A DNA stretch of 64,000 bases from contig JAQGBZ010000237.1 in the NCBI GenBank assembly GCA_034687125.1, positions 1-64,000 of the forward strand, given 5' to 3'. Position numbers and translations under genes: made by a program. Positions 62,436 to 64,000 of the stretch are shown piece after piece (positions within the stretch are counted from its first letter, which is position 1; each line of letters opens with the position of its first letter). The DNA is from Neelides folsomi. Taxonomy: Eukaryota; Arthropoda; Collembola; Neelipleona; Neelidae. The notes beneath the pieces were generated by a model that was not told the DNA's origin, ran no database searches, and saw nothing but the letters and a program-made list of their open reading frames with translations.

Positions 62436-64000
62436 AAATCAAATCTCAGCAACAACTTCAACAAAAAATACTTAAATTTCATTCCTCAACATTTTCTCCA
62501 AAATTGAATCAACAAAATAAAGTTTTGGTGAGCAGTTTTTATCACGTTTTAGTGATTAAAAACAACAATTTGATTAAATGGTTCATTAAAGTTAAGAAAA
62601 TTAGATTCAGCAATTGAGATTCATAAATGCTTTGTAAGCAATTTAAAAGTGTGTTAGATAAATTGTAGAATCTTAGCTAAATTATAATAATGATAGCGGC
62701 TATATGACTCAAATAGTAGTTATTCATTTTGCTAGTAAAAATAATCAATTAGATTAAAATCTAATTAGACCATTATTATAACTATATACTTTTGACTCAC
62801 CTTTTTGTATGTTATACTATACAAAGGTGAATTTAAAGATTTAAAAATTGTACTCAAGACGTGGTTGTGAATTTATTCCATTTGCAATGTACGTTGTGTA
62901 TTTATCTATCTTCTTATACTCACTATCTAATCTTTCATATTGATTCTTCTAAAATGTCTAAATTTAAAGATCTAAACTAAAGTATGCGCAATCTTAAGGA
63001 AATTTGAGTCAATAGGAATGTTTGTAATAAAACTTGATAGGAAAAGTATGTACGTAGGATTTTTAATGATATCAAACATAAAAGGTAACTGTTATGTATA
63101 TAATATGTTAAGTTTGGTATATCGTATACCTACTTACATAATATATCAAGAGTGCACATAAATAGTAGATACATCATAGATCACTATAACATTTAAGTCA
63201 TAAGTTTATCCCATGTTAAACTAAATGTAGATTATTTAGGTTGTACGGCTGTATAAAAGTATTGTGTGTAAGATTATTACAGTTTAAAAAATATAATATC
63301 ATAAGATGTAGAATTTCTTTATTCCTCCCGAGGGAAAAAATTCAATTTTTTGTATAAAACATAGGAAATGGATATAGTGGTTAGTCTTTGTAATAGGATA
63401 TATACCTATACTTACGTAAATATTGTTAAATAATTATAAAGAAAAATGCTAAATATTGAAAAAAATTGTTATTGTGCTAGAACATAAATCGCATGCAAAG
63501 GGAAATAAAAATAATCTTTAGAAAAATTCAAAGATTTTAGATTTTAATCGTTTAGAAACTATGAAAAGGAAACTTGAAAAATATTGATTGTTAATAAAAT
63601 ATTAAATTAAGGAATAGGGGAAGTTAAAGGGAGTTAAAGGGAGTTAAATGTTTAAGGAGAAAAACACAAGGTAAGTACAAGTGGACGAAAATATAAATGA
63701 AGTAAAAAATTCATATCATTAAGATTGTGACTTAAATATTACAAAAATTGACCAGAATAAAATAAGAGATTTGTCAGAAATTAAATATTTATAAGATCTA
63801 CTTAATGTTTATTAAATTATTATGCATTCTGTAAATATCTAAATTTAATTTTCAATAAATATAAAAAACGACTATATGTTTTTGATTTGCAAAAAAGCAT
63901 CAAATGCAAAAAAAAGTAAAATATTCATTGAAAAAACAAAACGTGCATATGGACAAATATTTTCACGCGGTTTTTTGTTATTTAAAAATGCCAAGTTGAT
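62436..64000. other. region downstream of channel B, no gene seen
   Basis: After the 3' UTR the sequence is AT-rich, with a GGAGTTAAAG triplet repeat at about 63620-63650. Short ORFs only; nothing is supported. Confidence 0.55.
62516..62521 (+). terminator. candidate polyadenylation signal of channel B
   Basis: AATAAA 81 bases after the channel B stop codon, followed by GT-rich sequence (GTTTTGGTG), which suits a downstream element. Confidence 0.55.

Overview
This is an AT-rich animal nuclear sequence, most likely from an arthropod. Genes are split by GT-AG introns from about 60 bp to over 7 kb, and there are no operons, tRNAs or rRNAs. The gene content fits a protostome: guanine deaminase, an SH2-C1-RhoGAP chimaerin, two GluCl/GlyR-like Cys-loop chloride channels, an ionotropic-receptor-like chemoreceptor and C2H2 zinc fingers. 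Short interstitial TTAGG runs agree with arthropod telomere DNA. I cannot name the species. All exon models below were built by hand from splice sites, reading phase and family similarity.

Layout. 1-356 (-): 5' end of a secreted Pro/Thr-rich repeat protein, cut by the window edge. 357-1183: a cluster of CACCATGGTG palindromes between divergent genes. 1184-1970 (+): a 122-aa secreted protein with two LDL-receptor class A domains; its second intron holds a MITE-like inverted repeat. 2402-4786 (-): guanine deaminase, 9 exons, 450 aa, complete. 4787-9024: no convincing gene. 9059-20117 (-): chimaerin, 7 coding exons, 486 aa, complete. 20138-24488: intergenic, with one weak exon-like ORF. 24489-41808 (+): chloride channel A, 12 exons, 439 aa. 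44906-62435 (+): chloride channel B, 14 exons, 430 aa. A and B are tandem paralogues that share most intron positions. 62436-64000: no gene seen.

Both channel genes carry a 7-8 kb intron with opposite-strand genes inside. Intron 4 of A holds three tandem copies of an unfamiliar two-domain secreted family: one intact (643 aa), one truncated and frameshifted, and one with two in-frame stops. Their second domain looks like a metallopeptidase that lost its HExxH site. Intron 8 of B holds a single-exon ionotropic-receptor-like gene with one frameshift, flanked by decayed zinc-finger copies that come from a segmental duplication, and by a second CATGGT-rich repeat block.

The genes do not form one pathway. 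The main themes are tandem duplication of channels, the use of large introns as sites for fast-evolving or decaying opposite-strand genes, and a family of short hairpin elements in the channel introns. The nested two-domain family is the best candidate for something undescribed.
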